DNA of 64,000 bases from Linanthus parryae (Eukaryota; Streptophyta; Magnoliopsida; Ericales; Polemoniaceae). The first letter of the stretch is position 1; each line of letters opens with the position of its first letter. The DNA lies in assembly GCA_023055425.1 (NCBI GenBank), contig JALGPY010000001.1, positions 141,757,368 to 141,821,367 on the forward strand. The letters run 5' to 3'. Shown one piece after another: positions 1 to 10,429 of this stretch. Below the pieces are notes generated by a model, which searched no databases, was not told where the DNA came from, and worked only from the letters and a program-made list of their open reading frames with translations. The position numbers and the translations under genes were made by a program.

Positions 1-437
1 TAAAAAAGTTTATTTTCACTTTATTTATCTCAATTTTTGTAGGAGAACAAATATATTTATTTTTTAAGTCATTATTCTTTTCACCTCAAGGAAAGTGTCA
101 CGGACGATAAATGACATTCACGTCAATTAGCAAATCAAAATTACATCATTAATTTTCGTGAAAAATGTTTACTCTAATGCTCAATTTGAGATGGAGGGAG
201 CAGTTCTGGCGCAACAAACAGAAAAGAATTGCAATGATTAAATAATTATGAAATTGCATACTGTATTTTATAGGAATCTTGTCCACAAATTGTGAATGTC
301 TAAGAATATTAAATCTTTAGCAATCGCTTTATATGATTTTCGAACATTTGTAAGCTCCGACATCTCCACCAATAGACTATTGAAGATTATTTTTAACTCT
401 AACGTCAAGAGCAACGAGAGGTGTGATGATAATAATG
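1..437. other. Intergenic, no gene recognised
   Basis: AT-rich sequence with stop codons in all frames. I see no coding signature, RNA gene or clear repeat boundary before the MITE that starts near 438. Confidence 0.6.
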
Positions 438-886
438 CGGCTATTAGAGCAACTCTAAGAGAAAGAGCATAAGTTTGTGTCTTTGGACCAAATTTGGTCC
501 TAGATCAAAATATGCTCCTCCATTTTGTCGCTTGAGCTCTAAGTGTGAGGAGCAAAAGTGCTACTTTTTATGCATATTCAGTTATACATATTTTTCTCCT
601 TTTTTTCACGGTTAGAGTTGTGATTAGAAACGTTGATTTTTCTACAGTATGGGATCAATTTCTTTAATAGATCCGTTTTGAAATTTGGGAAGTAATCGAC
701 TTTTGAACAAAAGTGATTTTTTTTTTGCTCCTATAAACAGTGAGTCTCAAGTTTTCTCCTCCAAAAAACTGTCCTCGCTTTTGCTCCAACAGATGCTGTT
801 AGAGTTTTAAATTTTTGCAGGTTTGGAACAAAATTTGGTCCAAAACAGGTTTTTCTCCTTCTTTTGGAGAGCTCTTACAATAGCGG
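438..886. mobile_element. Degenerate MITE (GAGC...GCTC family, copy 1)
   Basis: The left end reads CGGCTATTAGAGCAACTC. The right end is an imperfect reverse complement of it (GAGAGCTCTTACAATAGCGG). The segment before the right end, GTTTTTCTCC followed by TTTTGGAGAG, matches the right end of the better preserved element at 3021-3365, so both belong to one family. It has no coding capacity. Boundaries are approximate and I found no convincing target duplication. Confidence 0.55.
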
Positions 887-1289
887 AATTTGGTTTTTAA
901 AAAAAATAGTTGTAAATCTTTAAGATCAAGTGAGACATAATGCCGCAATTATGCCGTTGTACACAATAACACATACTTAGACACTAATCACTTAAATTAC
1001 CACCTATTGACTGACTATCATACCATCCGCCCCAGGACTGTTGGACTTTTATCTTATTTATGAAAATGGAATTTTCGCAAGGTTGAAATGCTACACTTTC
1101 TTTGGGCAGAGAAATGCTAGAACTAATTGGGCTTGGGTCTCTCTATAAGAATACGGGGTTTAGAAAAGGCCTAATTACCTTTAACTTTTGGGCCTGACTT
1201 TATCATAGCTAACGTCAAATCCTCATCCAGCCCACACTGGGGTAATGAACCATATAACATTCTTTTTTTTTTCCTGAGATGTATGAACC
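887..1289. other. Intergenic, no gene recognised
   Basis: Low-complexity AT-rich spacer between two MITEs. No ORF with codon bias and no RNA gene seen. Confidence 0.5.
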
Positions 1290-1678
1290 ACATAAATTTT
1301 AGGAGTTTTTACCTTTAACCTAGATGTATTATTTAACTTATGATACTTAACCTACTGCATTATCAATTTATCATAAAAATCGCTTGTATTACTTAAATTT
1401 ATGACAAATAGCATATTTCAGTTAGTCTAAGCTACGAGAAGTAACGAGAATCGTGTAAGGACGCATTTGGCCTTATTTAATGAAGGGTACATGTCATGAA
1501 TGGTGCAAATGCGTCATTGCGTACGTTTACGCAATTTCCGTTACTTTCTGTAGCTGAGACTAGCCTATTTGTCACAAGTCTGAATAATGCATGTGATTTT
1601 CATGGTAAATTAATAATACAGCAGGTTAAAGTGTCACAATTTTAAATAATGCATGTGATTTTCATGGTACATTTATGT
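1290..1678. mobile_element. Foldback MITE with very long imperfect inverted arms
   Basis: Almost the whole segment is one imperfect palindrome. The left arm (about 1290-1455) and the right arm (about 1530-1678) match as reverse complements over more than 130 bp. Shared landmarks on the left are ACTTAACCTACTGCATTAT, ATGACAAATAGC and GTCTAAGCTAC. Within the right arm a roughly 30-bp motif (AATGCATGTGATTTTCATGG) is present twice, at about 1586 and 1648. Both ends begin ACATAAAT when read inward. No coding capacity. Confidence 0.65.
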
Positions 1679-1894
1679 TCGAACATGCAAGATGAGGATC
1701 TCATATTTTGCTTTTTATTTGTTGTTAATGAAATGGAGCATAAGACGACTATCAAGATTAATTTCTTTTGTTCTGTCATATCTTCTGGTATCAGGGATAG
1801 CTAGAGAGAAACCGGGGACGAGAAGGTGGGATGGGTTATAGGTTAATTTCCTGGCGGACGTAGATGACGGAGATCGTGATGGCCTAGTGGGCTA

Positions 1895-2085
1895 GGGCGG
1901 ATCCAGTATTGGACTGGTGGGGGCTATAGCCCCCACTCAACTTTTTAGAAATCGCATTTTTTCCCTCTTTTGTCATTTTTTTTTCAAATTAGCCCCCACT
2001 CAATTTTTTAAAATTTAGAGTTTACCGTTATTTTATTTAAGTTTTCTAATTTAGCCCCCACTGAAACGAATTCCTAGATCCGTGT
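1895..2085. mobile_element. Small MITE with TAGCCCCC motifs
   Basis: The left end GGGCGGATCCAG is mirrored by CTAGATCCG at the right end. Inside are three copies of the block (T)AGCCCCCACTCAA or ACTGA separated by T-rich DNA. About 190 bp, non-coding. The same TAGCCCCC vocabulary reappears around 6300-6425, suggesting another decayed copy there. Confidence 0.45.
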
Positions 2086-2250
2086 CCCTGCTGGTGGGCG
2101 GTGGCGGTGGTCCAGATGGATCTTGTCTTTGGTGGTGTGGTAGCGACTAGCGAGGATTGCGAATGAACGGTGGTGTAAGTTTAGTCAAATGACGTGGCGA
2201 TCAAACAAAAGTTTCAGTAATTATAAGTGAACATGGAGGGAATTTGAAAG

Positions 2251-2307
2251 ACAAAGTGATAGTGTTTATAAAAAAAAAAAAAAAAAAAAAAAATACAAAG
2301 TGATAGT
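2251..2307 (+). mobile_element. Poly-A-only retro-insertion with 13-bp target duplication
   Basis: The 13-mer ACAAAGTGATAGT occurs at 2251-2263 and again, identically, at 2295-2307. Between the copies is only a few bases followed by a run of 24 A (2270-2293). A 13-bp direct repeat plus an A-tail is the signature of LINE-type target-primed integration of an extremely 5'-truncated or template-poor transcript. Confidence 0.7.
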
Positions 2308-2524
2308 AGTTGTGGGTATCATCTCGCGTAGTCGCCAAACGCAACAGTCTATAAAATCTAAAAGACCCTTCTTAAGTCTTCAACAACAAAACTTGACAAC
2401 GTCGAATCTAACATAGTATGTCAAAACCATAATCCATATTCAAATTCATGGAACAAGATAGGAGGGCAGACATTCCAAAACTCCATAGAGATAACATAGA
2501 TTGGCACTACTTGAGTTTCATAGT

Positions 2525-2800
2525 TCAAGTACGGGGAGGTGGTGCAGTTCCTGGAGCGCGTGGTGGAGCACCTGGCCTTGGAGTATCCTCCCTGCGTCTG
2601 AAACGGACTGGAGGTTCACGGTTCCTCCTGTCAACGCGGGAGCGAACCCTCACAACCTTAGAGTGAATAGCACAAGACACACAGTACTGCATCTTCACAT
2701 ACAGCTTGGGCAATGTGTAGCCATCAGTTGCACAGTTCTCCTGGATATCTCTAACAGCTGCCTGCTCAACGATGTTCCTCACAAGGAATCTCTTGATTGC
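2525..2800 (-). pseudogene. RPS26: Ribosomal protein S26 (eS26), exon-2 relic
   Basis: Reading from 2800 down to a TGA at 2525-2527 gives 91 uninterrupted residues unmistakably like plant eS26: [18 protein letters not shown], then [20 protein letters not shown] and [11 protein letters not shown], and a Pro/Arg-rich tail. eS26 sits on the 40S subunit near the mRNA exit channel and is usually about 130 residues. The missing N-terminal part (about 35 residues with the first Cys-X2-Cys zinc ligands) would be in exon 1. Similarity begins exactly at AIKRF, a plausible intron/exon boundary, but the base pair before it is CG, not AG, so the splice acceptor looks broken. I could not see exon 1 in the next 1.5 kb upstream, which holds two MITEs. 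Intron-like sequence upstream argues for a DNA-level duplicate rather than a processed copy. It could still be functional if exon 1 and an alternative acceptor exist. Confidence 0.85.
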
Positions 2801-3020
2801 CGACAATAACAGAACACAGGTACTCGTGTTGACAAAAAATGAAAGTTGAGGGGTCAAACTGTTAAAGTTATGTAAAGTTGGGTACCAGGCTGCAATTTCA
2901 CTTTGCTGAAGGTGCAAGGAGCTTCCTTGAATTCGGTTAGTCGTAGTTTCCCACCAGCTGAAACACCAATTCCGATACTACGTGTCACTAAATGCACTCT
3001 GTGCAAAATCCAAGAAATTC

Positions 3021-3365
3021 AGAGCATCTCCAACAACAAAACGTTCTTTGGACTAAATTTGCTACTGCTCTAAATTTTACTCCTACACTTTTTGAGTTGT
3101 TGCTCCAGCAGTATGCCTAAATATAAGCCACCATTACTATATTTATTACTTTTTAGTTGTCACCATCAAACAATCAGTGGCTCAGGATTAAACTTGATTT
3201 TTTTTTATGTTTTACGCCATGAATAGTAGTCTTTAGTTTTGTCCAGAAAATAGGGCTGGTGTAAATTTATGCCAGCTTTTACACCACTGTTAGAGCTGGT
3301 TTTTGGACAAAACTGGGCTAAATATAGTCCAATGAACGTTTTTCTCCATCTGTTGGAGATGCTCT
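3021..3365. mobile_element. MITE with 15-bp perfect terminal inverted repeats (copy 2)
   Basis: Starts AGAGCATCTCCAACA and ends with its perfect reverse complement TGTTGGAGATGCTCT. The inversion continues imperfectly inward (AAACGTTCTTTGGACTA on the left, TAGTCCAATGAACGTTT on the right). 345 bp, non-coding. Same family as 438-886. Confidence 0.8.
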
Positions 3366-3540
3366 CAGGGTAGGGGAGCGAACTTCTGGGACTTGGGAAA
3401 TGTGTAGCATCATCGTCATCAAATCCTGAAAACAAAATGGATATTTCTAAGAAACATGAATGCCCGTTCTAATTTCCAAAGTTCATGCATATACAACCAG
3501 TTTTGTATTCTTTTCCTTCAATGCAATCATTTGCTTTCTA

Positions 3541-3894
3541 AGGCTCCGTCTGGTTGGTGGTAAAACATTTTGCTGTAAAATGTCTTACCCTGTTTTGGTG
3601 TTTTGGTGCTGTTTGTTTGGAGGTAAAATGTTTTCTTGTAAAATACTTTCCCTTAAATGATGTAAAACTATTTTCCGGAGAGTGAAGGAACACAACAACA
3701 ACCCATGCTAACACGTCCACCACCAATAACCACCACGATCCATCACCGCCACCAACTTTCACCGCCACCCATCACTGCCATTGCTGTCACGGTTCACTGT
3801 TTTGGCAAGTGTCAACCAAACACAAAAAATAATGTCGGAGAAAAAAAATTCATACACCCTTAAAAACATTTTACCGCGAACCAAACAGAGCCTA
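3541..3894. mobile_element. MITE with hAT-like termini
   Basis: The left end AGGCTCCGTCTGGTTGG and the right end CCAAACAGAGCCT form inverted repeats that extend about 30 bp (GGTAAAACATTTT mirrored by AAAACATTTTACC). The GGCTCTGTTTGGTT ending is common in plant hAT-derived MITEs. CTAAG flanks both ends as a 5-bp direct repeat. 354 bp, non-coding. Confidence 0.7.
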
Positions 3895-4640
3895 AGTGTT
3901 TCTACTTCTACCTGATAACAATTAAACTTGAGTATACCACCATCAATTATGTCTATCCCAACCCTGTCCTAGTGTAATACTCCTAGGTAAAGCCCGTCAC
4001 ACTGCAACGCTAGTGTAATATTAGGACAACGCGATGTCGCCATCTTTTGGGTTCATATTAGGTAAACCTCATCCGACTGTAAAACACATTAGAGAGATAA
4101 ATCAGTATGAGAAGACCTATGAGACAATTTTTAATAGCTCTATGGTGGTTTTCTGTCATATATTCCGTTTAAGGGTCTCATTTTGCAATTACTGTCATTC
4201 GATGTGTCATCACTGCCACTTGGCTCTGACTGATTGGTTGTTTTTACCTGGTTCTGTTATGAGCAGTAATTGTGTGAGACTGATTAGATTTACCTGTAAT
4301 TTTTCAGCAGTTTCTGATAATGCAATTTGAAGTGTTCTTCATCTTCTTTCTCTTTCCTTCTCCGTGTTTGAGTGAAATCTGATAAGATCCATGTTGACAG
4401 ACTCACATTTAAAAAGACAAGTACACAATCATTAAAATTTTTAAAACTAAACCACTTTAAAATTGCCAAAATACTTGGCATGCATGTCTTGCCAATTCAA
4501 CTACAACTCAAAAGATATTATATTTGTAATGATAATTAGATTTCGGTAGAGGTGTGAATGTTCGATAGTCATGGGTGAACCCAGCACCAGACGAGCACGA
4601 TTCACCGGACCAAATCAACCCCCAACCTCCTTCAAAAGCA
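3895..4640. other. Intergenic, no gene recognised
   Basis: AT-rich DNA. Short open frames here lack codon bias or recognisable motifs. No exon 1 for the eS26 relic was found in either strand. Confidence 0.5.
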
Positions 4641-6241
4641 GTAATTGATAGCACCTTTAAGGGTCTATAATTCTTTAGCATTTACCACATGATAATATGT
4701 ATTTAGAGAGTGTTTTGAGGCCAATGTTAGATATTATAGGTCGTTTTATCACTTGTTGCTACCATGTGCTATATTGTTAGTCCGGGCGTTTTCCATGCAT
4801 ATTTTATTGTTATTTGTCAAATATAATCGCTTGTATGTTTGTTCATGTTGTCTTGGCAGGAACGGATGCTAATCGATTGATAGGAGGCATGGAACGAACT
4901 TCGGAAACAATGGGAGCCCAAGTGGAGTCAAGAGAAGACGAATTGGAGGAGCTTGGATGACCAGTTTGCACTATTTTGATCATATCCGGATTTCTACAAC
5001 TCATTTGGGGGGTGAAACCAGTTCCGTATGAAAGTAGACTCAGATAGATTTCCAACGATAGGTCACGGAGCTAAATCTGAGTTCGGACGAAAAAGATATC
5101 GCGTTTTGAAGTCAGGAGCAGATTTCAGGGAGCTTTTGTGCAATTACTGAAGACTTCTGCGGGTTATGATTCAAGGACGACCTAGGGACGAAATTAATCA
5201 CCATTCACGCCTATTGAGAGCCAAGAAGAAGGAAGAGAGCAAGGAGACTCCATTGGGAGCAACCTCAAGCAAGGAGAACAGCCCGAATCGCGCCAATCTT
5301 CCCGATTTCTAGCGTTTGATCTCTTCTTCTCTCTTTTAATCACTTGTATGGAGAAACTTTGTTGTGTTGCTAAGATTATTAGTAACTAGAATTTTTGCTA
5401 GGCTTCTCTACAAAGCCTAGGGTTTATGTAGACAATATGTTTTCCGGATTTGAGACTTTGTTTCATGCTTTTGGATTTAGATTCATTGAATCAATTTTTA
5501 GTTTCTTGATATTGTTATTGAATCGAGTCTATTGACACGGCTATGTTATGATTTGTAAATCATGAGACTTAGGGTTCATTCATGAATCAATTTATGGCTT
5601 AATGTTAATGCCATTCTAGCTAATTGTTCATATGCTATGCTTAATCCTTAGCAAGAACGGAGTGATCAATCGGACTTGTTAATTAGCTAGCGAGTGCGTG
5701 AGAGCGAATTAGACCTAGCTGTGATGAGATATGAACAAGAATCCTTAATCACGGAGACTGAGAAGAGAAGTGTGTAGGATTGGCCTTAGTGGGTAGATTC
5801 GGTAGGAGATAGGGAGGTGTTCGTGTGTTGGTGGTCTGAGAGGACATCATTCCGTGCACTGTCGTTAGCCTACTAGAACGGACCGGTAGATGTAGGCATT
5901 ACCCGACTTAACTAGAGTAGGATTAACGTGTTACTTTGCTAATCCGGAAATCGTCTACTGCCCTATGTGATCTAGATATTGCCTACTTTCTCCATATTTG
6001 TGTAATAAAATAAAAAATACAAAAATATTAGTTTAGTTGTTCATTTTATTTCAGTCGCCTGTTTGAGGGTGACAAATATTTGAATCATCATTCTTTCCTC
6101 CTTTTACTGTATTCTCGGATAATAACTAATTAAATAATCTCAAGCTTGTCCTCGTGGGATCGATAACTCGGGGTTGAAATACTACCCTAAATAACTTGAA
6201 CCGTGCACTTGCGATAACACGTAAGAAATCGTGTCAGTAAT
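4641..6241 (+). mobile_element. Solo LTR (1.59 kb) with 5-bp target duplication
   Basis: The element 4646-6236 begins TGATAGCACC and ends AATCGTGTCA, so it has the TG...CA termini of an LTR. It is flanked on both sides by GTAAT (4641-4645 and 6237-6241). No gag-pol sequence lies inside. The body contains a lysine/glutamate-coding-looking leader and GTGGGATCGATAACTC near its 3' end, as in large gypsy LTRs. This is the product expected from recombination between the two LTRs of a full element. Confidence 0.85.
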
Positions 6242-6431
6242 AATCTCATTATATTGTAAATATACATAGAACAAGTATGCATATAAAGTATTTCTATTAA
6301 CAAAGTAGCCCCCCTCGACAAGAACCTTGCGTCCGCCACGTTCAAAAGCCCCCAGCCACGCCAATCCACCCACAATGTGGGGTTCGGGCGGGTTCAAGAC
6401 AAAGCAAGACCTCCAATTAGCCCCCGATTGT

Positions 6432-6873
6432 CCCTTCAGCAAGGCTGGCCCTATAGCTAGGCAGCTGAGGCAGCCGCCTTAGGCCCTCGGGCCGGCAGGG
6501 CCCCTATGTTCTACCTGTAATATTTTTTGTAAGATTGATATAGTTTATTTAAATACATACTTTAATATAAAAATTCGTAAAATTGTATGTTATGTATGTT
6601 AGTGTGGTGGTGCAGTCCTTTTGTCACAAGTTTGACCCAAGTTCGAATCTCGTAGATGACAGTGTGAAAATTTTAGTTTTTACTTATCAAAAAATTATAA
6701 GGTTGAAGAACATAAGTTAAACTAACCTGAATCTAATAACACACAATTATTAGAAGTTTACAAATATTTTTTTTAAACAAACTCTTTTAAGTGTATATAT
6801 TTTTTAATTGGGACCCCAAGTTTATTACTCACCTTTAGGCCCCCAAATGTCTTGGGCCGACCTTGCCCTTCAA
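6432..6873. mobile_element. hAT-type MITE with near-perfect 8-bp target duplication
   Basis: The element 6440-6865 starts CAAGGCTGGCCC and ends GGGCCGACCTTG. It is flanked by CCCTTCAG and CCCTTCAA, an 8-bp duplication with one mismatch, diagnostic of hAT transposition. It is non-coding. Near 6610-6665 it carries a tRNA-like B-box stretch (AAGTTCGAATCTCG). It sits in older repeat sequence rich in TAGCCCCC motifs. Confidence 0.75.
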
Positions 6874-6986
6874 CACCCCCCCCATTTCAAGTTAATTCTA
6901 CTTATCCTCCACTCTCAATTAGATTATTTTTTAAGTATTCTTAAACAATAAAAAACCAACTTATTGTTTAGTTTACATTTTTGAAG

Positions 6987-7864
6987 TGTTAGAAATGGAT
7001 AGTTAAATTCATGGAGAAATGGAAGCAAGCTTGGTAGCTTGAAGAAGCTTGAAACCAAGATAGTAATTAGTCCCACATTGGTACTCAAAAGGTGGGTACG
7101 TGGCTTTATATGGTTTCACACACATGGGTAGTGTATAACTACTAAAGTGTGTGGAGGACCATGGGTGTTCTTGTGTGCCTCGCGCACACACACGCGCGCG
7201 CCGCCTCGCCAAGCCTCGCCTCGGGTCGGGTCGAAGGGCGATTTGGGCGAAATGTCTCAGCGTCGCGAGACGACCTGGCGCGAGTGTATAAATCAGTTTT
7301 GGTCCACTACACACCAGTTTAATTTTTAATTAATGGGTGTTTTAGTAATGGAATCAAAATGGGTTTTGACCACATTAATGGGGATTAATTAGGACATAAT
7401 GGCATCAGTTTTCCATATCTGTTTTAAATGGTGAAAAACGATGGTCATTCGATTGTCATGCACGATTGCTTCTGACTTCTTTCTCTCTCTCAAAATCCGA
7501 TCTGATCTTGTGTTCTTGGCGAACTGAGGTGTTGATCGTCGTTGATCTTCGGCGTTGCTGTGACAAAGAAGATCGGAGTTGTTTTATCCTGGAAGGGTCA
7601 TCGCCGGCGTCCCAACACAGCGTAAGTGGGGGCGATTATCTCTTCAAGAACAGTCAGGCCTTCTAGCAAACCTGACGACTTAGCTGATTTTTCCAAATAT
7701 TATTATGGCGTGGATTAGAGGCATGTCTAATCTGCTTTATTTTAATCAGTTTCTAATATGTGTACTGTTTACCTTCATGTTTTGTTACCTGCGTTGCTTG
7801 TGCCATGTATTGTTAAATAAATTGGCATGTCTAAAATTTATAATTTTAGTGTTTAGATCCAACA
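6987..7864 (+). repeat. 5' LTR of the copia element
   Basis: Begins TGTTAGAAATGG and ends TAGATCCAACA, with TG...CA ends forming the inverted TGTT/AACA. A TATAAAT motif at 7287-7293 is a likely promoter box. A CA/CG microsatellite near 7183-7200 differs in length from the 3' copy. Confidence 0.95.
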
Positions 7865-7899
7865 ATCTTGAAGAGATAATCGGTTATTTGTTTAACAAA

Positions 7900-8795
7900 A
7901 TGGCAAGCGAAACTGAAAAATCTGTTGACGGTTCTCTACATCTGCTGTGGACACTGATTGGGTCACTTATACTTTTCCACAAGCTGTTGAATTGACTGGT
8001 TTACCAGAAAAATTCAATGGAGGCATCGACTTTTCTTGTTGGCAGAAAAAGCTGAAATTGTGGTTAACTATAAAGGGTCTATGACCTGTTGTGGAATATG
8101 AGAAACCGGTAGTGGATCAAGAAAAGGCTGATTCAGTTAAAGCTTTTGCGAAGTGGGCTGAGAAAGACGGAGTGGCTAGGGAGGCTATTTTAGCTGCTCT
8201 GTCGAACACTCTGTTTGATGTTTATTCATCAGATTCCTACACCGCAAAGCTCTTATGGGAAAAGCTGAATGAGACACATAATACTGACTCTCAGGGTCTG
8301 GAAAAGTAATATGTGTCTAAGTTTCTTGATTTCAAACTGGTGGACAATAAGTCCATGACTGAGCAGGTGCATGAGTTCGAGATGATTGTGCATGCTTTGA
8401 AGGAGTCTGGTATGGACCTTCCTGAAAAGTTTTTGGTTATGTGTATGATTGAAAAGCTCCCTAAGTCTTGGGAAGATTTTTGTCTATCCCTGAAAAGGCA
8501 AAAAGGAGAAATCACGTGGACTAACCTCATGCTGGACATCTCGGTGCAAGAACAACACAAGTCCAAACAGGGACATGTGATGCCAACAGAACATGGCAGC
8601 GCGAAGGTGAATGTTGTCACTGTTGGAAAGAAAAGGAAAAATGTTGTTAAGAAGGATGAAAATGATAAACCTAAGGATGACAATGACAAAGCCAAGAAAC
8701 CAAAGGAAAACAAACCATGTTAGTTTGGTGGGCAGGTTGGACATTTTAGCAAGAACTGCCCTAAAAAGAAAGCTAAGAAAACCGACGTGGTAGCG
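7900..8795 (+). pseudogene. Copia gag (capsid and zinc knuckle), broken
   Basis: ATG at 7900 opens the gag reading. Recognisable blocks include LPEKFNGGIDFSCWQKKL, LWEKLNETHNT, LVDNKSMTEQVHEFE and EKLPKSWEDF, typical of the copia UBN2/gag domain. A basic lysine-rich stretch follows, then a CCHC knuckle near 8717-8760. That knuckle is damaged: the residue after the first Cys is a TAG stop and the second Cys is Gly. At least one frameshift near 7990 and stops near 8080 and 8307 break the frame. Confidence 0.85.
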
Positions 8796-8929
8796 CAAGC
8801 GAATGCTGTGCTTGGAACCACAAGTGGGCCTGTGCTGAACATGGTTGTTGGTGAAGCTTCTGCTTCTGAAACCGACGTTAATCGGTATGTTACTTACAAC
8901 CCTGCGCTATTTTCCACATCTTTGTCAAA

Positions 8930-9462
8930 TGAATGGTTGATTGATACTGGAGCTAATGTGTATATTTGTGCTGACATTAGTTTATTTGTATCTTATCAAC
9001 AGAGTTGTGGTTTACGGTAAAGATTGGGACACGAGTGCCGCTCAAGTACTTGGAATAGGAAACGTGGACCTCAAGTTTCCTTCGGGTCTTATTCTATCCC
9101 CGACGAGAGTGCATCATGTTCCTGATGTTCTTAGGAACATAATAAGTGGAAGTAGATTAGTAGCTAGCGGTTTTGAGATTTCTTTGAAATGTAATAAAGT
9201 AGTTCTTGTTCATACTGGTACATTTTTTGGCAAGGGCTATTTGTCAGACGGTTTATTTGTAATCAATGCTGAACCCGTTTTGGGCACTTTAGCTAATGAT
9301 ATTGTTCCTTCTGTTAACTGCATTGAATCTTCCAATTTATGGCATGCTAGACTTGGTCACTTGAATGTTTGTGCTCTAAAGAATATGATGAATTTAGAGC
9401 TGATTCCTAAACACACCACAGAAAAGAATTTTAAATTTCAAGTATGTGTGTCTGCTAAATAA
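8930..9462 (+). pseudogene. Copia aspartic protease and GAG-pre-integrase, broken
   Basis: EWLIDTGAN at about 8930-8957 is the retroviral-type protease active site (Asp-Thr-Gly-Ala). A stop and frameshift follow near 9018. In the shifted frame come VPDVLRNIISGSRL and LWHARLGHLNVCALKNM, the conserved pre-integrase zinc-binding block (HxRLGH). A stop at 9460 replaces the expected continuation into integrase. Confidence 0.85.
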
Positions 9463-10116
9463 ACAAGGAAACCTTTTCATAATGTTGTTAGGGATTCAGA
9501 CTTGTTAGATTTAGTGCACACGGACATTTGTGAATTTGGTGGTGTGTTAACGAAGGACCAGTTTAGATATTTAATTACCTTTATAGATGATTGTAGTATA
9601 TATTGTTATGTTTATTTACTTAAACATAAGGATGAAGCACTTAGTAAATTCATTATTTATAGAACTGAAGTTGAATAACAAACTGGTAGGTACTTAAACG
9701 TTTGAGATCCGGAGTATACGAGTAACGCTTTTGATGAATTTTGTGCAAACAATGGTATAATTCATGAAGTTACTTCCCCATACTCACCTGAGTCTAATGA
9801 GGTTGCTGAACGAAAGAACATAACGTTTCAATATATGATTATCAGTATGTTCTTAAACTCTGGGTTGCCTAAATACTTGTGGGGAGAGGCTTTGAATACG
9901 TCTTGCCATATTCTGAATAGAATCCCTCTGAAACACAAGGATAAAACACCCTATGAGTTATGGAAGGGCAGGAAGGCTAGTCTTAATTATCTTCGTGTGT
10001 GGGGGTGCCTTGCTAAGGTACTTGTACCTGTACACAAGAGAAATAAGCTAGGTCCTAAGACTATTGATTGTATCTTTCTGGGCTATCGAGAAACCACTGC
10101 GGCTATGAGATTTTAG
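9463..10116 (+). pseudogene. Copia integrase core, broken
   Basis: The first catalytic Asp is in LVHTDICEFGG and the second in FIDDCS. The third block YSPESNEVAERKN shows Glu in place and Ala-Glu-Arg-Lys-Asn retained. The C-terminal part is KYLWGEALNTSCHILNRIP and LRVWGCLAKVLVP. Stops near 9676 and 9706 and frame changes inactivate it. Confidence 0.88.
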
Positions 10117-10429
10117 GTAGTAAAAATTTGACATAGACGGTATAGTGGCAAACACGATAGTTGAATTTCGTGATGCAACATTCTTTGAGGATGTCTACCC
10201 TATGAAGACTGGTATACCTCAAGATACTAAAGATCCATCTCACACATCGAGTTATATTCCTGATCATGTGGAAAAGATGACAAATGTGGGGGCGGAATCG
10301 AGTAGTAGGTCTGTCCCTGAGAAAGTAGAGGAACCAAGAAGGAGTAAGCGTGCAAAGGTAGTCAAGGAATTTGGAAGTGATTTTGTCACTTACAATGTCT
10401 AGGACGAACCTTTAAATTTCTGGCAGGCT

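Noticed and set aside
7009..7329. ORFs in the copia LTR (repeated at 12531-12883)
   Set aside because: They lie in LTR sequence and occur in both LTRs with different frames; not genes.
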